Of a stretch of DNA of 64,000 nucleotides, positions 23,961-34,045 are shown one piece after another. Source of the stretch: Kitasatospora herbaricolor (GTDB lineage Bacteria; Actinomycetota; Actinomycetes; Streptomycetales; Streptomycetaceae). The stretch spans positions 2,852,001 to 2,916,000 of the forward strand of contig NZ_JAUSVA010000002.1 in NCBI RefSeq assembly GCF_030813695.1, read 5' to 3'. How positions within the stretch are numbered: the first letter of the stretch is position 1; the number at the start of each line of letters is the position of its first letter. A program made the position numbers and the translations under genes. Under the pieces are notes generated by a model, which saw nothing but the letters and a program-made list of their open reading frames with translations, did no database searches and was not told where the DNA came from.

Positions 23961-24752
23961 CTACCCGACCGTCCCCGGGGGCCCGGCGGCCACCAGCCCC
24001 CGGCCGACCAGTTCCAGCACGGCCACGATCGCCACCGACTCCACCAGCAGCAGGGCGACCAGCACGAACAGCTGCACCGCGCCGGCCTGCACGGGAGAGG
24101 CACCGCCGAGCAGCATCCCGACCAAGGCGCCGGGCAGGGTGACCAGCCCGACCGTACGGGTCTGGTCCAGCACCGGGACGAGCGAGGTCGCGGCGGCGGT
24201 CCGGCAGATCTCCAGCCGGGCGTCCCGCTCCTCCAGCCCCAGCGCCAGCGCGGCCTCCACCTCGCCGTGCCGCTGGCGCAGCTCGTCCAGGGCGCGGCGG
24301 CCGGCCAGCGAGGTGGCGGTCAGCGCGCCGCCGATCAGGATGCCCGCCACCGGGATCACCGCCAGCCCCCGGGCCGGGAGCAGCCCGGTGGCCAGCAGCA
24401 GCGTCAGGACGGGCAGCACCGCGACGCCGACCGGCACGGCGGCCCAGACCCAGGCGGGCCCGTCGGTGATCCGCCGGCCCGCCGTCCGGACGGCGACGGC
24501 GAACATCAGCAGCACGAACAGCGCGGACGTCCAGAGCGAGCCGACCACCCAGGCGATGACCAGCGCGACGAGCGCGAGCTGCAGCACCGCCCGCCCGCCG
24601 GCCCGCAGCACCGCGTGCCCGTACCCGAGCAGCCCCCGGCCGGCCACCGCGACGGCGGCCGCGAGCAGCACGGCGATCCCCACCCCCAGCGCCGGGGTGA
24701 CGGGCAGCAGCTGACCGCCGGCGGCGAGGGCCCGGCCGGCCGGGGGCGTCAC
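23961..24752 (-). CDS. FetB-like (UPF0014) ABC permease
   Basis: This 263-residue protein starts at a GTG three bases after the mannosyltransferase stop. It has about seven hydrophobic helices. The UPF0014 signature is clear in the C-terminal half: TAAATSLVPVLDQTRTVGLVTLPGALVGMLLGG followed by SPVQAGAVQL. In E. coli FetB works with the ATPase FetA in iron export. No FetA-type ATPase gene is adjacent, so the partner must be elsewhere or this permease has another role. It lies between a mannosyltransferase and a Mn2+-riboswitch exporter, and a metal-export theme with the latter is plausible but unproven. Confidence 0.85.
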   Translation of the reverse strand: MTPPAGRALAAGGQLLPVTPALGVGIAVLLAAAVAVAGRGLLGYGHAVLRAGGRAVLQLALVALVIAWVVGSLWTSALFVLLMFAVAVRTAGRRITDGPAWVWAAVPVGVAVLPVLTLLLATGLLPARGLAVIPVAGILIGGALTATSLAGRRALDELRQRHGEVEAALALGLEERDARLEICRTAAATSLVPVLDQTRTVGLVTLPGALVGMLLGGASPVQAGAVQLFVLVALLLVESVAIVAVLELVGRGLVAAGPPGTVG

Positions 24753-24755
24753 CGG

Positions 24756-26369
24756 TCAGATCCAGCTGGTGAACCACATCCGGTCCTGCCAGTCCGTCAT
24801 CGGGAACACCTCCGCCGTGTACAGGGGGTAGAAGTACGCGAAGCAGGCCATCACGGCGAGCACGATCACCCCGGCCCCGGCGGCGCCGATCCGGCGGCGT
24901 TCGGGCGAGCAGCCGGGCGGGCCGAGCATCGCGCCGAGCATCTGGGCCACCGCCAGGCACAGGAAGGGCACCAGCACCACCATGTAGAACGAGAAGATCG
25001 TCCGCTCCTGGTAGCGGAACCACGGCAGATAGATGCCGGCGACGGCGCAGAGCACCGCGCCCGAGCGCCAGTCCCGGCGGAAGAACCAGCGCCAGAGCAG
25101 GTAGACCAGCGCGAAGCAGGCCGCCCACCAGAGCACGGGGGTACCGAGGCCGAGGATCTGGCTGGCGCAGCCGCCGGCCGCCGTGCAGCCCTTCTGGCCC
25201 TGCGGCAGTTGCTCCCAGTACATCGAGACCGGACGGCCCTGGACCAGCCAGCTCCACGGGTTGGACTGGTAGGTGTGCGGGGTGCTCAGGCCGGTGTTGA
25301 AGTCCCACATCTGCGAGTGGTAGTGCCACCAGCCGCGCAGCGCGGCAGGCACCCAGGTCATGTCCACCTGCGGCAGCGACACGCCGAACAGCTTCTCGGT
25401 GGAGAGCCCGGCCCGGCCGTCCGCCCAGTGCCGGTTGTAGCCGCCGTCGGTGGCGAACCAGCCGCTCCAGGACGCCAGGTAGACCACCGCGGCCGAGCCC
25501 ACCGTGGCGAGCAGGGCCGGGCCGGCGTCGCGGCGCAGCATCGAGCGGTACGGGTGGCGGGCGCCGGCCCAGCGGCGGCGGGAGGCGTCCCACAGGACGG
25601 TCAGCAGGCCGAAGGCGGCCAGGATCGTCAGGCCGTTCCACTTGGTGGCGCAGGCGGCGCCGAGCAGCACCCCGGCGGCGATCCGCCAGGGCCGCAGGCC
25701 CAGCCTGGCGCGGTCGCCGTCCGGCCGGCCGCCGTCCGGCCCCGGGGCGAGTCGGGCCCGGGCGTGGTCGCGGTCGACCAGCAGGCAGCCGAAGGCGCCG
25801 AGGACGAAGGCCATCTGGACGCCGTCGAGCAGGCTGACCCGGCTCATCACGAACTGCAGGCCGTCGACGGACATCAGCAGGGCGGCGGTGCAGCCGATCA
25901 GGGTGGAGCCGAACAGCCGGCGCCCGATCCGGGCCAGCATCAGCACGGTGAGGGTGCCGAGCAGCGCGGTCATGAAACGCCAGCCGAACGGGTGCAGGCC
26001 GAACAGCTGCTCGCCGAGCGCGATCACCCACTTGCCGAGCGGCGGATGGGCGATGAACTCCGGTGCGGGGGTCAGCGGGATGCGCTGCGGGACGCCGAGG
26101 ACGTCGGCGTTGGCGCTGTCCGGCCAGACGCCCTCGTACCCCTGCCGGAGCAGGGACCAGGCGTCCTTCGGGTAGTAGGTCTCGTCGAAGACGAAGGCGT
26201 TGGGGTAGCCCAGCCGCCAGAACCTGAGCAGTCCGGCGAACAGGGCCACCGCGATCGGCCCCAGCCAGCCGGACCGGGCGACGGCCCAGGACACCAGCCC
26301 CCGCCGGGCCGGTTCGGGGCCCGCGGGGGCTGCCGGTGCCGGGGTGTGCGTGACTACCGCTTGTGTCAT
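24756..26369 (-). CDS. pmt: protein O-mannosyltransferase (PMT/GT39)
   Basis: This 537-residue protein starts at an ATG behind GGCGAGGC. The first luminal loop has the catalytic acidic pair in FVFDETYYPKDAW (about residue 57), then EFIAHPPLGKW. Many membrane helices follow, with MSVDGLQFVMSRVSLLD and ACATKWNGL, and a C-terminal WFRYQERTIFSFY and FPLYTAEVFPM. It transfers mannose from polyprenyl-phosphate-mannose to Ser/Thr of exported proteins. The Ser/Thr-rich secreted proteins in this window are possible substrates. An overlong upstream reading frame comes from antisense open frames, not a fusion. The gene precedes the FetB-like gene with only three bases between. Confidence 0.92.
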   Translation of the reverse strand: MTQAVVTHTPAPAAPAGPEPARRGLVSWAVARSGWLGPIAVALFAGLLRFWRLGYPNAFVFDETYYPKDAWSLLRQGYEGVWPDSANADVLGVPQRIPLTPAPEFIAHPPLGKWVIALGEQLFGLHPFGWRFMTALLGTLTVLMLARIGRRLFGSTLIGCTAALLMSVDGLQFVMSRVSLLDGVQMAFVLGAFGCLLVDRDHARARLAPGPDGGRPDGDRARLGLRPWRIAAGVLLGAACATKWNGLTILAAFGLLTVLWDASRRRWAGARHPYRSMLRRDAGPALLATVGSAAVVYLASWSGWFATDGGYNRHWADGRAGLSTEKLFGVSLPQVDMTWVPAALRGWWHYHSQMWDFNTGLSTPHTYQSNPWSWLVQGRPVSMYWEQLPQGQKGCTAAGGCASQILGLGTPVLWWAACFALVYLLWRWFFRRDWRSGAVLCAVAGIYLPWFRYQERTIFSFYMVVLVPFLCLAVAQMLGAMLGPPGCSPERRRIGAAGAGVIVLAVMACFAYFYPLYTAEVFPMTDWQDRMWFTSWI

Positions 26370-26514
26370 TGCCTCGCCGATTCGCTCACTCGCCTGCTCG
26401 GCCCAGGGCACTCCCGGCCCCGTGCCAACAGCGACTGACACTATGTGGCTCCCGGCGCGAAACCAAGCGTGTCGGGCCTGCGGGCGGCGATCGTCCGCGA
26501 ACCCCGGGAACGCG

Positions 26515-26549
26515 CCGCGGTGCCCCGGGACGCGCCCGGGGCACCGCGG
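26515..26549 (-). terminator. strong hairpin terminator after MFS gene
   Basis: Two perfect 15-base GC-rich arms with a 5-base loop begin 15 bases past the stop of the leftward MFS gene and separate it from the mannosyltransferase gene. Confidence 0.75.
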
Positions 26550-26563
26550 GCCCGCCCCGGCGG

Positions 26564-27874
26564 TCAGGCCGCGGTCTGCAGCTCCCGGACGTCGGCGAAG
26601 TGCGGCGCCGCCTGACGGGCGTTGTCCTGAGCCGGGGTCAGGTGACCGCGCAGCCGCAGGGCCATGACGACGATCAGCAGGGTGCAGAGGGCCATCGCGG
26701 CCAGGTACAGCGGCCAGGTGCCGGAACCGACCAGCAGGACGCCGACGGCCGGACCGACCGCGACGGCGATCTGCTTCACCAGGGCGTAGCCGGCGTTGTA
26801 GGTGCCGAGCAGCCGCGCGGGTGCCAGATCGGCGACGATCGGGCCCAGGGTGGGCGCCAGCAGCGACTCCCCGACGCCGAACAGCGCGTAGATCGAGACG
26901 ATCGAGACCGTCGCGGCCAGAGCCTCGGCCCGGACCAGTCCGGCCACCAGGGCCATCGTCCAGGCGCCGAGCCAGACCAGGCCGGCGGCGGCCATCGCGG
27001 TGGTCCGCCGGCGGCGGGCGGTGATCCGTACGACGAACATCTGCAGCACCACGATGGTCAGCGCGTTGGCGCCGATGGCCAGGCCCAGGGTCGAGGGCGC
27101 CACGCCGACGGTGTCGGTGGCGAAGGCCGCGACGCCGGACTCGAACTGGCCGTAGCAGGTGAAGAAGATCAGCGCGGCGAGCACGCAGAGCCGCAGCATC
27201 GCCTTGTCGGCGACCAGCGCGCGCAGCCCGCTCGGGCCGGACCGCCCGCCCACCGGCGCGGGCTCGGCGGCCGGGATCCGGGCGCTGCCGGCGACCAGGC
27301 CCATCGCCAGCAGCGCGGCCGCCTCGATGGTGAACAGGGTGGTGAGGCTGCCCGGGACGGCGACGTCCACGATCTGCCCGCCGATCAGCGCGCCGATGCC
27401 CATGCCCAGGTTGACCAGGGTGAACTGGAGCGCGAAGGCGTGCGAGCGGGTGGCCCTGGTGGAGCTGCGCACGATCATGGTGGCGAGCGCGGGCTGGCAG
27501 GTGGTGAAGCCGGCCCCGAACAGGAACGAGAAGAGGATCAGCTCGGGGGTGCCGGTGGCCCGCCCGAAGGCGAAGGCGCCGATGGCCGCGACGGCGGCGC
27601 CGACCAGCAGCACCGGACGCGGGCCGTAGCGGTCGATGCCCCGCCCGGTGAGCGGCAGCACGGCGAGCGCGGCCAGCGCGAAGACGGTGAACACCATCCC
27701 GGCGGCGAGCGAGCCGAGGCCGCGCACCTGGTCCACGTAGACGAACATGTACGGCATCGTGAATCCGCTGCCGAACGCGCTGAGCGCGTTGCCGATCTGG
27801 ACGCGGCGCAGCGGGCCGCCCGCCCCTTGACGCCGCTGCCTCTGCTGCTTCACCGTGCCGGTCACCGTGCACAC
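26564..27874 (-). CDS. 12-helix MFS transporter
   Basis: This 436-residue protein starts at GTG at 27874, with another GTG nine bases on, both behind AAAGGG. The architecture is the standard twelve helices with a central loop near 205-220. RGIDRYGPRPVLL resembles motif A of the family after helix 2, and SALLSAFG-like N-terminal and GVGESLLAPTLGP segments are typical of drug or sugar-efflux type MFS proteins. The divergent MarR gene 151 bases away suggests that the regulator controls this exporter. The substrate is unknown. The N-terminus is basic and Gln-rich and is cytosolic. Confidence 0.88.
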   Translation of the reverse strand: MCTVTGTVKQQRQRRQGAGGPLRRVQIGNALSAFGSGFTMPYMFVYVDQVRGLGSLAAGMVFTVFALAALAVLPLTGRGIDRYGPRPVLLVGAAVAAIGAFAFGRATGTPELILFSFLFGAGFTTCQPALATMIVRSSTRATRSHAFALQFTLVNLGMGIGALIGGQIVDVAVPGSLTTLFTIEAAALLAMGLVAGSARIPAAEPAPVGGRSGPSGLRALVADKAMLRLCVLAALIFFTCYGQFESGVAAFATDTVGVAPSTLGLAIGANALTIVVLQMFVVRITARRRRTTAMAAAGLVWLGAWTMALVAGLVRAEALAATVSIVSIYALFGVGESLLAPTLGPIVADLAPARLLGTYNAGYALVKQIAVAVGPAVGVLLVGSGTWPLYLAAMALCTLLIVVMALRLRGHLTPAQDNARQAAPHFADVRELQTAA

Positions 27875-28025
27875 CCTTTCCCTGGAGCCCGCTCCGGACC
27901 TCTCCGGCTGGACTTTCGCTGGATACGCTTAACTGCGCAAGATTTCAGAGCTAAACTCTAAGGACCGGAAGTCTCTCGTGTCAAAGGCTTAAACAGTGCA
28001 CCCCGCACGTGCGACACTGGTCCCC

Positions 28026-28586
28026 ATGAGCGCACGCAAGCCCGAGCCGCCCGCCGCCGGCGAGCTGGGGATCTCCGAGCAGGTGGCCGTCTACCAGCGG
28101 GAGTTCCCGCTCGTGGACCCTCAGGTCGAGACCATCGTGCAGACCCTCTCCCGGGTCACCCGGCGGATGAACGTGGCCTACACCCGGCAGCTGACTGTGC
28201 TCGGAATCACCTCCGCCGACTGGGAGGTGCTCAAGGCCCTGGTGATCGCCGGCAGCCCGTACCGGCTCGGCCCCGGCGACCTGGCCAAGCGGCTCGGCCT
28301 CACCCCCGCCGCGATGACCCACCGGATCGACCGGATGGTCGCCGAGGACCTGGTCACCCGGGAGCGGGACGAGAGCAACCGGGTCCGGGTGATCATCGAG
28401 CTGACCGAGAACGGCCGCGACAAGTGGCTGGAGTCGATGCGGATGGCCGCCGTCTTCGAGGAGGAGCTCCTCCAGGACGTGGTCGGCGAGGAGCGCGCGG
28501 TGCTCTCCGGCATGCTCGGGCGGATGCTGCGCCGGATCGAGGAGAGCCAGCCGGACGCCCTCGGCCGCACGGACGACCTGGACTGA
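28026..28586 (+). CDS. MarR-family regulator
   Basis: This 186-residue protein starts at an ATG with no clear Shine-Dalgarno sequence. The winged helix lies at about 60-135: LTVLGITSADWEVLKALVIAG, LGPGDLAKRLGLTPAAMTHRIDRMVAEDLVTRERDESNRVRV, ELTENGRDKW. The last two helices form the dimer interface. It is divergent from the MFS exporter, the usual layout for a repressor released by the exported compound. The intergenic region has an AGAG/CTCT inverted repeat at 27947-27959 and two GCTTAA words; neither is strong enough to name as the operator. Confidence 0.9.
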   Translation: MSARKPEPPAAGELGISEQVAVYQREFPLVDPQVETIVQTLSRVTRRMNVAYTRQLTVLGITSADWEVLKALVIAGSPYRLGPGDLAKRLGLTPAAMTHRIDRMVAEDLVTRERDESNRVRVIIELTENGRDKWLESMRMAAVFEEELLQDVVGEERAVLSGMLGRMLRRIEESQPDALGRTDDLD

Positions 28587-28590
28587 CCTT

Positions 28591-28638
28591 CCGCACGTGA
28601 ACGGCCCGCCCCGGCCTGGGCGGGCCGTTCACGTGCGG
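28591..28638. terminator. bidirectional 21-bp hairpin terminator
   Basis: A perfect 21-bp stem with a 6-base loop lies just after the MarR stop. The stop codon of the convergent sigma-factor gene (28629-28631) lies inside its 3' arm, so the hairpin serves both transcripts. Confidence 0.85.
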
Positions 28639-29192
28639 CGGGCGGACGGACGGGTCAGGAGCGCCAGGCACAGGACGGCTGCCGATTCCTCGCCGAGCCG
28701 CGCCCGCATCCGCGCCGGTGCCCGGCTGCTGCGGGAGCGGACGGCGGTGGGGCTGAGGTGCAGCGCGGCGGCCGTCTCCTCCACGCTGCGGTCCTCCCGG
28801 AACCGCAGCACCAGCACCGCCCGGTCCACCGCGGCGAGTTCGCCCAGCGCCCGCAGCAGGGTCAGCCGCAGCGCCGGGTCCGGGTCGCTGACGCCGGCCT
28901 CGGGGATGCTGTCGGTCGCCCGCTCCGTGCTGCTGCGCCGCCGCCGGTACGACAGGAAGGTGTTGGCCAGGACGGTCTGCGCGTACCCGGCCGGGTTCTC
29001 CATGCGTGAGATCCTGCGCCACTTCCCGTACACCCGCCCGAGCGCCTCCTGCACGAGGTCCTCGGCGAGGTGCGCGTCACCGCCGGTCAGCAGGAACGCC
29101 GTCCTGAGCAGGTGCCGCCCCCGCGCCGCGACGAAGGCGGGGAACTCCAGTGGCTCCCGCGACGCCGTGCCCTTGCCCGTTGTCTGCTCCAT
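28629..29192 (-). CDS. SigE-family ECF RNA polymerase sigma factor
   Basis: This 187-residue protein starts at the ATG at 29192; a GGGG lies unusually close to it. An upstream ATG at 29222 lies in a hairpin and lacks a ribosome site. Region 2 is seen as HLLRTAFLLTGGDAHLAEDLVQEALGRVYGKWRRI and NPAGYAQTVLANTF (about 30-90). Region 4 is seen as LAAVDRAVLVLRFREDRSVEETAAALHLSPTAVRSRSSRA (about 125-170). This is the SigE-like ECF group common in Streptomyces, whose anti-sigma factor is often encoded next door. No anti-sigma gene is seen here, and the C-terminus ends soon after region 4. Confidence 0.88.
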   Translation of the reverse strand: MEQTTGKGTASREPLEFPAFVAARGRHLLRTAFLLTGGDAHLAEDLVQEALGRVYGKWRRISRMENPAGYAQTVLANTFLSYRRRRSSTERATDSIPEAGVSDPDPALRLTLLRALGELAAVDRAVLVLRFREDRSVEETAAALHLSPTAVRSRSSRAPARMRARLGEESAAVLCLALLTRPSARRT

Positions 29193-29204
29193 GCCCCTAT
29201 AACG

Positions 29205-29240
29205 CGACGGACGGCCTGTCATGTGGCAGGCCGTCCGTCG
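29205..29240. terminator. hairpin between chitinase and sigma-factor genes
   Basis: CGACGGACGGCCTG and its exact complement form a 14-bp stem with an 8-base loop. It lies 150 bases past the chitinase stop and 13 bases before the sigma-factor start. It could end the chitinase transcript or sequester the upstream part of the sigma-factor leader. Confidence 0.55.
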
Positions 29241-29391
29241 TGCATCACTGCCGGGCCGGGGCCGGACAGCCCTCCGGCCCGCCGGGAGAAGTCCCAGCGG
29301 GCCGGATTCGCGGACGTCCGGGGTGGCCCGTCCGAGGGGGATTCATCGTGGTGCGGGCTCCGTCAAGCGCCCTTCACTCAGCTACGTGTCG

Positions 29392-31209
<1,818 letters not shown>

Positions 31210-31404
31210 GGGTGCGTGACTCCAGGGTTGTGGGGGCTCCGCCACAGCCCTGGCACGGTTCGCACGGGGTGGGGCCGCGCGACCAGGGACATGACAGAAG
31301 GGAATCGAGCTGGGGCATGCCTTGACGGACGCCGGGGTGCGCCGAACCGGCGCCAGAGGTCTGGACCTCCGACGCCGGCTCAGGGGCTCCCTGCACCTGG
31401 GGAT

Positions 31405-31434
31405 TAAAATGGACTAGACCAACTCACGCGTCAA
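31405..31434 (-). promoter_or_regulatory. chitinase promoter with DasR-type (dre) operator
   Basis: On the minus strand TTGACG (31429-31434) and ATTTTA (31405-31410) are spaced by 18 bases as -35 and -10 elements. The spacer holds TGGTCTAGTCCA (31410-31421), one mismatch from the palindromic TGGTCTAGACCA core of DasR responsive elements. DasR binding here would block RNA polymerase. The rest of the 308-base gap 31210-31517 is a leader of about 195 bases with no evident gene. Confidence 0.75.
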
Positions 31435-31517
31435 GAGGCCCGGTTGGCCCTTGAGCCGCCCTTAAGGTTGCCCGATTCCCCTCACCACATCTGACCTGCG
31501 GGTAAACCCTGGGAACC

Positions 31518-32096
31518 TTAGAGACGATCGATCTCTGTCAGGTCGATGTCGACCGGGAACGGCACCCCGACCTTCAGCCGGTCGTGGTGGATCCCGTTGA
31601 CGGCGTACGTGTCCGTGGCCGGGTCAAGTTCGTAGACGTAGACCACCGGCCGGCGCCCCTCGGCCTTCTCCACCCGCCAGAAGTGCGGAATGCCGGCCTG
31701 CGCGTACTTGCGCGGCTTGGTGTCCCGGTCCCGCTCCACGGAGTCCGGCGACACCACCTCGACGGCGAGCACCACGGCGGACGCGGGGAACCCCGTCTCC
31801 TCCGCCTCCTCGGTCACGGCGTCGGCCCGCACGACCGAGAGGTCCGGCTCGGGCCGGTCCCGGCGGCCCAGCACCACGCTCATCTCCCGCACCACCCGCA
31901 ACTCGGGCGGGGCCGTCGCTCGGAGGCCCTGCTCCAGCAGATACATGGCCAGCGAATGAAAGTACTTCTGCGGGCTCATGAAGACGAGGCTCCCGTCGAT
32001 CAACTCCGTGTGCGGCGGGAGGCCGGGCATCCTGTCGAGGTCGTCGGCGGTGAACCCGCCCTCCGGCGGGATGAGCCAGTCAGGCACGGCAGTCAT
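31518..32096 (-). CDS. Uma2-family (DUF820) restriction-fold protein
   Basis: This 192-residue protein starts at an ATG behind GGGAG at spacing 6; longer starts lack this. The PD-(D/E)xK core is visible: RPEPDLSVV, then VLAVEVVSPDSVERDRDTKPRKYAQAGIPHFWRVE, which holds the Glu and Lys of the nuclease fold. The N-terminus has the usual FTADDLDRMPGLPPHTELIDG lead. Uma2 proteins are numerous in actinomycetes and cyanobacteria; their cellular role is not settled. Nothing nearby indicates a restriction or mobile system. It is likely a lone single-gene unit. Confidence 0.88.
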   Translation of the reverse strand: MTAVPDWLIPPEGGFTADDLDRMPGLPPHTELIDGSLVFMSPQKYFHSLAMYLLEQGLRATAPPELRVVREMSVVLGRRDRPEPDLSVVRADAVTEEAEETGFPASAVVLAVEVVSPDSVERDRDTKPRKYAQAGIPHFWRVEKAEGRRPVVYVYELDPATDTYAVNGIHHDRLKVGVPFPVDIDLTEIDRL

Positions 32097-32216
32097 GGTT
32101 GCTCCCATATGCGAGATCCTCGCCGTCACAGCCAGCCTACCCACGCCCGCCGGCACGACATCCACCTCTTGGGGCGACCCGCGATCCGCGCGTTGACGTC
32201 CGGACCCGTCCCCGGG

Positions 32217-32837
32217 TCAGTACCGCACCGCCCGGGCGACCACGGCCTTGACGTCGCCCGAGAGGTCCCGGTTGCTGACGGCGGTGGCCTGCGCGCTCTG
32301 GCCCGCCGCCACCTCGGGGACGCTGACGACCGTGGCGTCCAGCACGTTGCCGGACTGGTCGGTGAAGTTGACCTGGACGCTGTAGCGGTAGGACTGCGAC
32401 TGCCCGTTCTTCACCGTGAGCTGCACCTGGGCCCGCCCCTGCGAGTCGGTGGTGACGTCGCCGGCGGTCACATCACCCTGGGCCTCCAGACCGCCCTTCA
32501 CACCCGCGAGCGCCGAGGAGGCGGCGGCCTCCGCCGAGGCGGCCGCCGAGGCGAACTCGGAGGCTCCCGAGGCCAGCGCCGACTGCGCCGCCGAAGCGCC
32601 GGAGGCCAGCGCGGACTGGGCCGCCGAGGCGGCCGCGGAGAGCGCCGACTGCGCCGCCGAGGCCACCGCCGACGCCGCCCCGCTCGGTGTGCTGTCCGAG
32701 GAGCAGCCGGCGAGGGCGGCCGTGCCGAGCGCCATCGCGGCCAGGGCGGCCGCCGCACCGGCCAGCGCGGCGCGAGGGCGCCGGACGGTGGGAGCGGAGG
32801 TGTCCTGACGGGTCGGGCGGGGCTGCTGACGCTCCAT
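32217..32837 (-). CDS. Ala/Ser-repeat lipoprotein
   Basis: This 206-residue protein starts at an ATG. It has a signal peptide with lipobox LAGC (Cys45), so it is predicted to be anchored outside the membrane. Residues about 53-110 are a helical low-complexity region with repeats of ASAAQSAL and ASGAS. The C-terminal 90 residues form a beta-sandwich-like domain with alternating hydrophobic residues (VQLTVKNGQSQSYRYSV, NVLDATVVSVPEVAAGQSA), resembling FxLYD-type domains of cell-surface proteins. No function is evident. It neighbours a DoxX gene but is separated from it by 139 bases. Confidence 0.8.
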   Translation of the reverse strand: MERQQPRPTRQDTSAPTVRRPRAALAGAAAALAAMALGTAALAGCSSDSTPSGAASAVASAAQSALSAAASAAQSALASGASAAQSALASGASEFASAAASAEAAASSALAGVKGGLEAQGDVTAGDVTTDSQGRAQVQLTVKNGQSQSYRYSVQVNFTDQSGNVLDATVVSVPEVAAGQSAQATAVSNRDLSGDVKAVVARAVRY

Positions 32838-32976
32838 GATGTCCTCTTCTCTCCCGGGTCCTCCCGGGCCTGGTCCCCCGCGACCCGGGGCTCCCGGGCC
32901 GGTCGTTCGCGGTGCCACGGCGGTGCGCGGGTGTCCGCGGCGGTGCGCGGGCCGCCCCCGCCGGCCGCGGCCGGAC

Positions 32977-33537
32977 TCAGGAGAGCCCGGCGCCCTCCTC
33001 GCCCGCGTCCATCGCGGCCCGCTCCTCGCGCAGCCGCATCACGTGCCGGCGGCGGGACACCACCGAGCAGGCCCCGAGGGCGCTGGCCACGAAGGCGACG
33101 ACGCCGATCCAGGGGCGGTCCACCCGGTGCCCGAGCGCGTGGTCCAGCGAGTACCGGCCCGCCCCCGACAGCCCCAGCGACAGGCCGGCGGCGCCGAGCA
33201 GGGCGGGGTACTCGTAACCCCCGGCCGTGCTGAAGAACCCGGCCGGGGCGTGCACCGAGATCGCGCCCGCCATGGTGCCCGCCACGATCGCCCCGGCCGC
33301 CGGGGTGGCCAGCCCGGCCACCAGCATCGCCCCGCCGCCCGCCTCACCCAGGCCCGCGGCGATCGCGCTCCGCCGCCCGGGATGGAAGCCCATGTGCTCC
33401 ATGGCCTGCGTGGTGCCCTCCAGCCCCCCGCCGCCGAACCAGCCGAACAGCTTCTGCGTGCCGTGCGCGATGAGCACCCCGCCCACCGCGCCGCGCAGGG
33501 CGAGCAGACCGAGATCCTTGCGATTGAGACAGGTCAT
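32977..33537 (-). CDS. DoxX-family membrane protein
   Basis: This 186-residue protein starts at an ATG behind AGAGG. The DoxX pattern is clear in the first half: LLALRGAVGGVLIAHGTQKLFGWFGG, then four hydrophobic helices to about residue 165, and a charged C-terminal tail. DoxX proteins are small integral membrane proteins sometimes linked to quinone or thiol-redox complexes. No partner gene is seen, so the role remains open. Confidence 0.85.
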   Translation of the reverse strand: MTCLNRKDLGLLALRGAVGGVLIAHGTQKLFGWFGGGGLEGTTQAMEHMGFHPGRRSAIAAGLGEAGGGAMLVAGLATPAAGAIVAGTMAGAISVHAPAGFFSTAGGYEYPALLGAAGLSLGLSGAGRYSLDHALGHRVDRPWIGVVAFVASALGACSVVSRRRHVMRLREERAAMDAGEEGAGLS

Positions 33538-33679
33538 GTCGGGCCTCTGTTCGTACGGCTGATGATCCTGCTGCCCATCCCAGCCCAAAGGTCGGCCCGG
33601 TTCGACCCGGCGCCGCCATCCGGGCGAAGATCGTGGTGCGACCCGGACCCGCCGGGAGCGGCCGAGGACGGGGACCGGG

Positions 33680-34003
33680 ATGACAGGGAACGAGACGGCG
33701 CAACCACCGCCCGAGCACCACCTGGACGGCTCCCGGATCACCGACCGGGCGAGCTGCTACGCCGCCCTCGGCGAGGCCGTCAACGGCCCCGGCGGCTACT
33801 ACGGCAGCAACCTGGACGCGCTCGCCGACTGCCTGCGCGGGGGTTTCGGCGCGGAGCCGCCGTTCACCCTGGTCTGGCACGACGCGGCGGCGGCCCGCCG
33901 GCGGCTGACCGGTCCTGCGGTGATCGGCGGGCACGAGCTGAGCTACTTCGAGGCGGTGCTCGACACCCTGCGCGCGGGCGGCGTCACCGTGCTGCTCCGC
34001 TGA
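33680..34003 (+). CDS. barstar-family ribonuclease-inhibitor-like protein
   Basis: This 107-residue protein starts at an ATG. The barstar fold signature is visible: LDGSRITDRASCYAALGEAV, GYYGSNLDALADCLRGGF and FTLVWHD. Barstar relatives bind and block small secreted or intracellular ribonucleases of the barnase type. No ribonuclease gene lies within the window, so this is an orphan inhibitor or acts on a toxin from elsewhere or from a competitor. It starts 142 bases past the divergent DoxX start and ends 42 bases before the MarC gene. Confidence 0.85.
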   Translation: MTGNETAQPPPEHHLDGSRITDRASCYAALGEAVNGPGGYYGSNLDALADCLRGGFGAEPPFTLVWHDAAAARRRLTGPAVIGGHELSYFEAVLDTLRAGGVTVLLR

Positions 34004-34045
34004 GCCTCTGCTGCGCGGGAGCCCGGCTGCGGTAAGGCTGGGGCC

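Noticed and set aside
23901-26438. 845-codon open frame on the + strand across the FetB-like and mannosyltransferase genes
   Set aside because: Composition (Gln, Gly, His, Arg, Pro) is that of antisense to hydrophobic membrane-protein codons; no domains are visible.
24756-27872. Apparent 1038-residue fusion of an MFS-like N-terminus to the mannosyltransferase
   Set aside because: The N-terminal part is an out-of-frame shadow of the real MFS gene at 26564-27874. The mannosyltransferase has its own ATG and ribosome site at 26369 and a terminator lies between.
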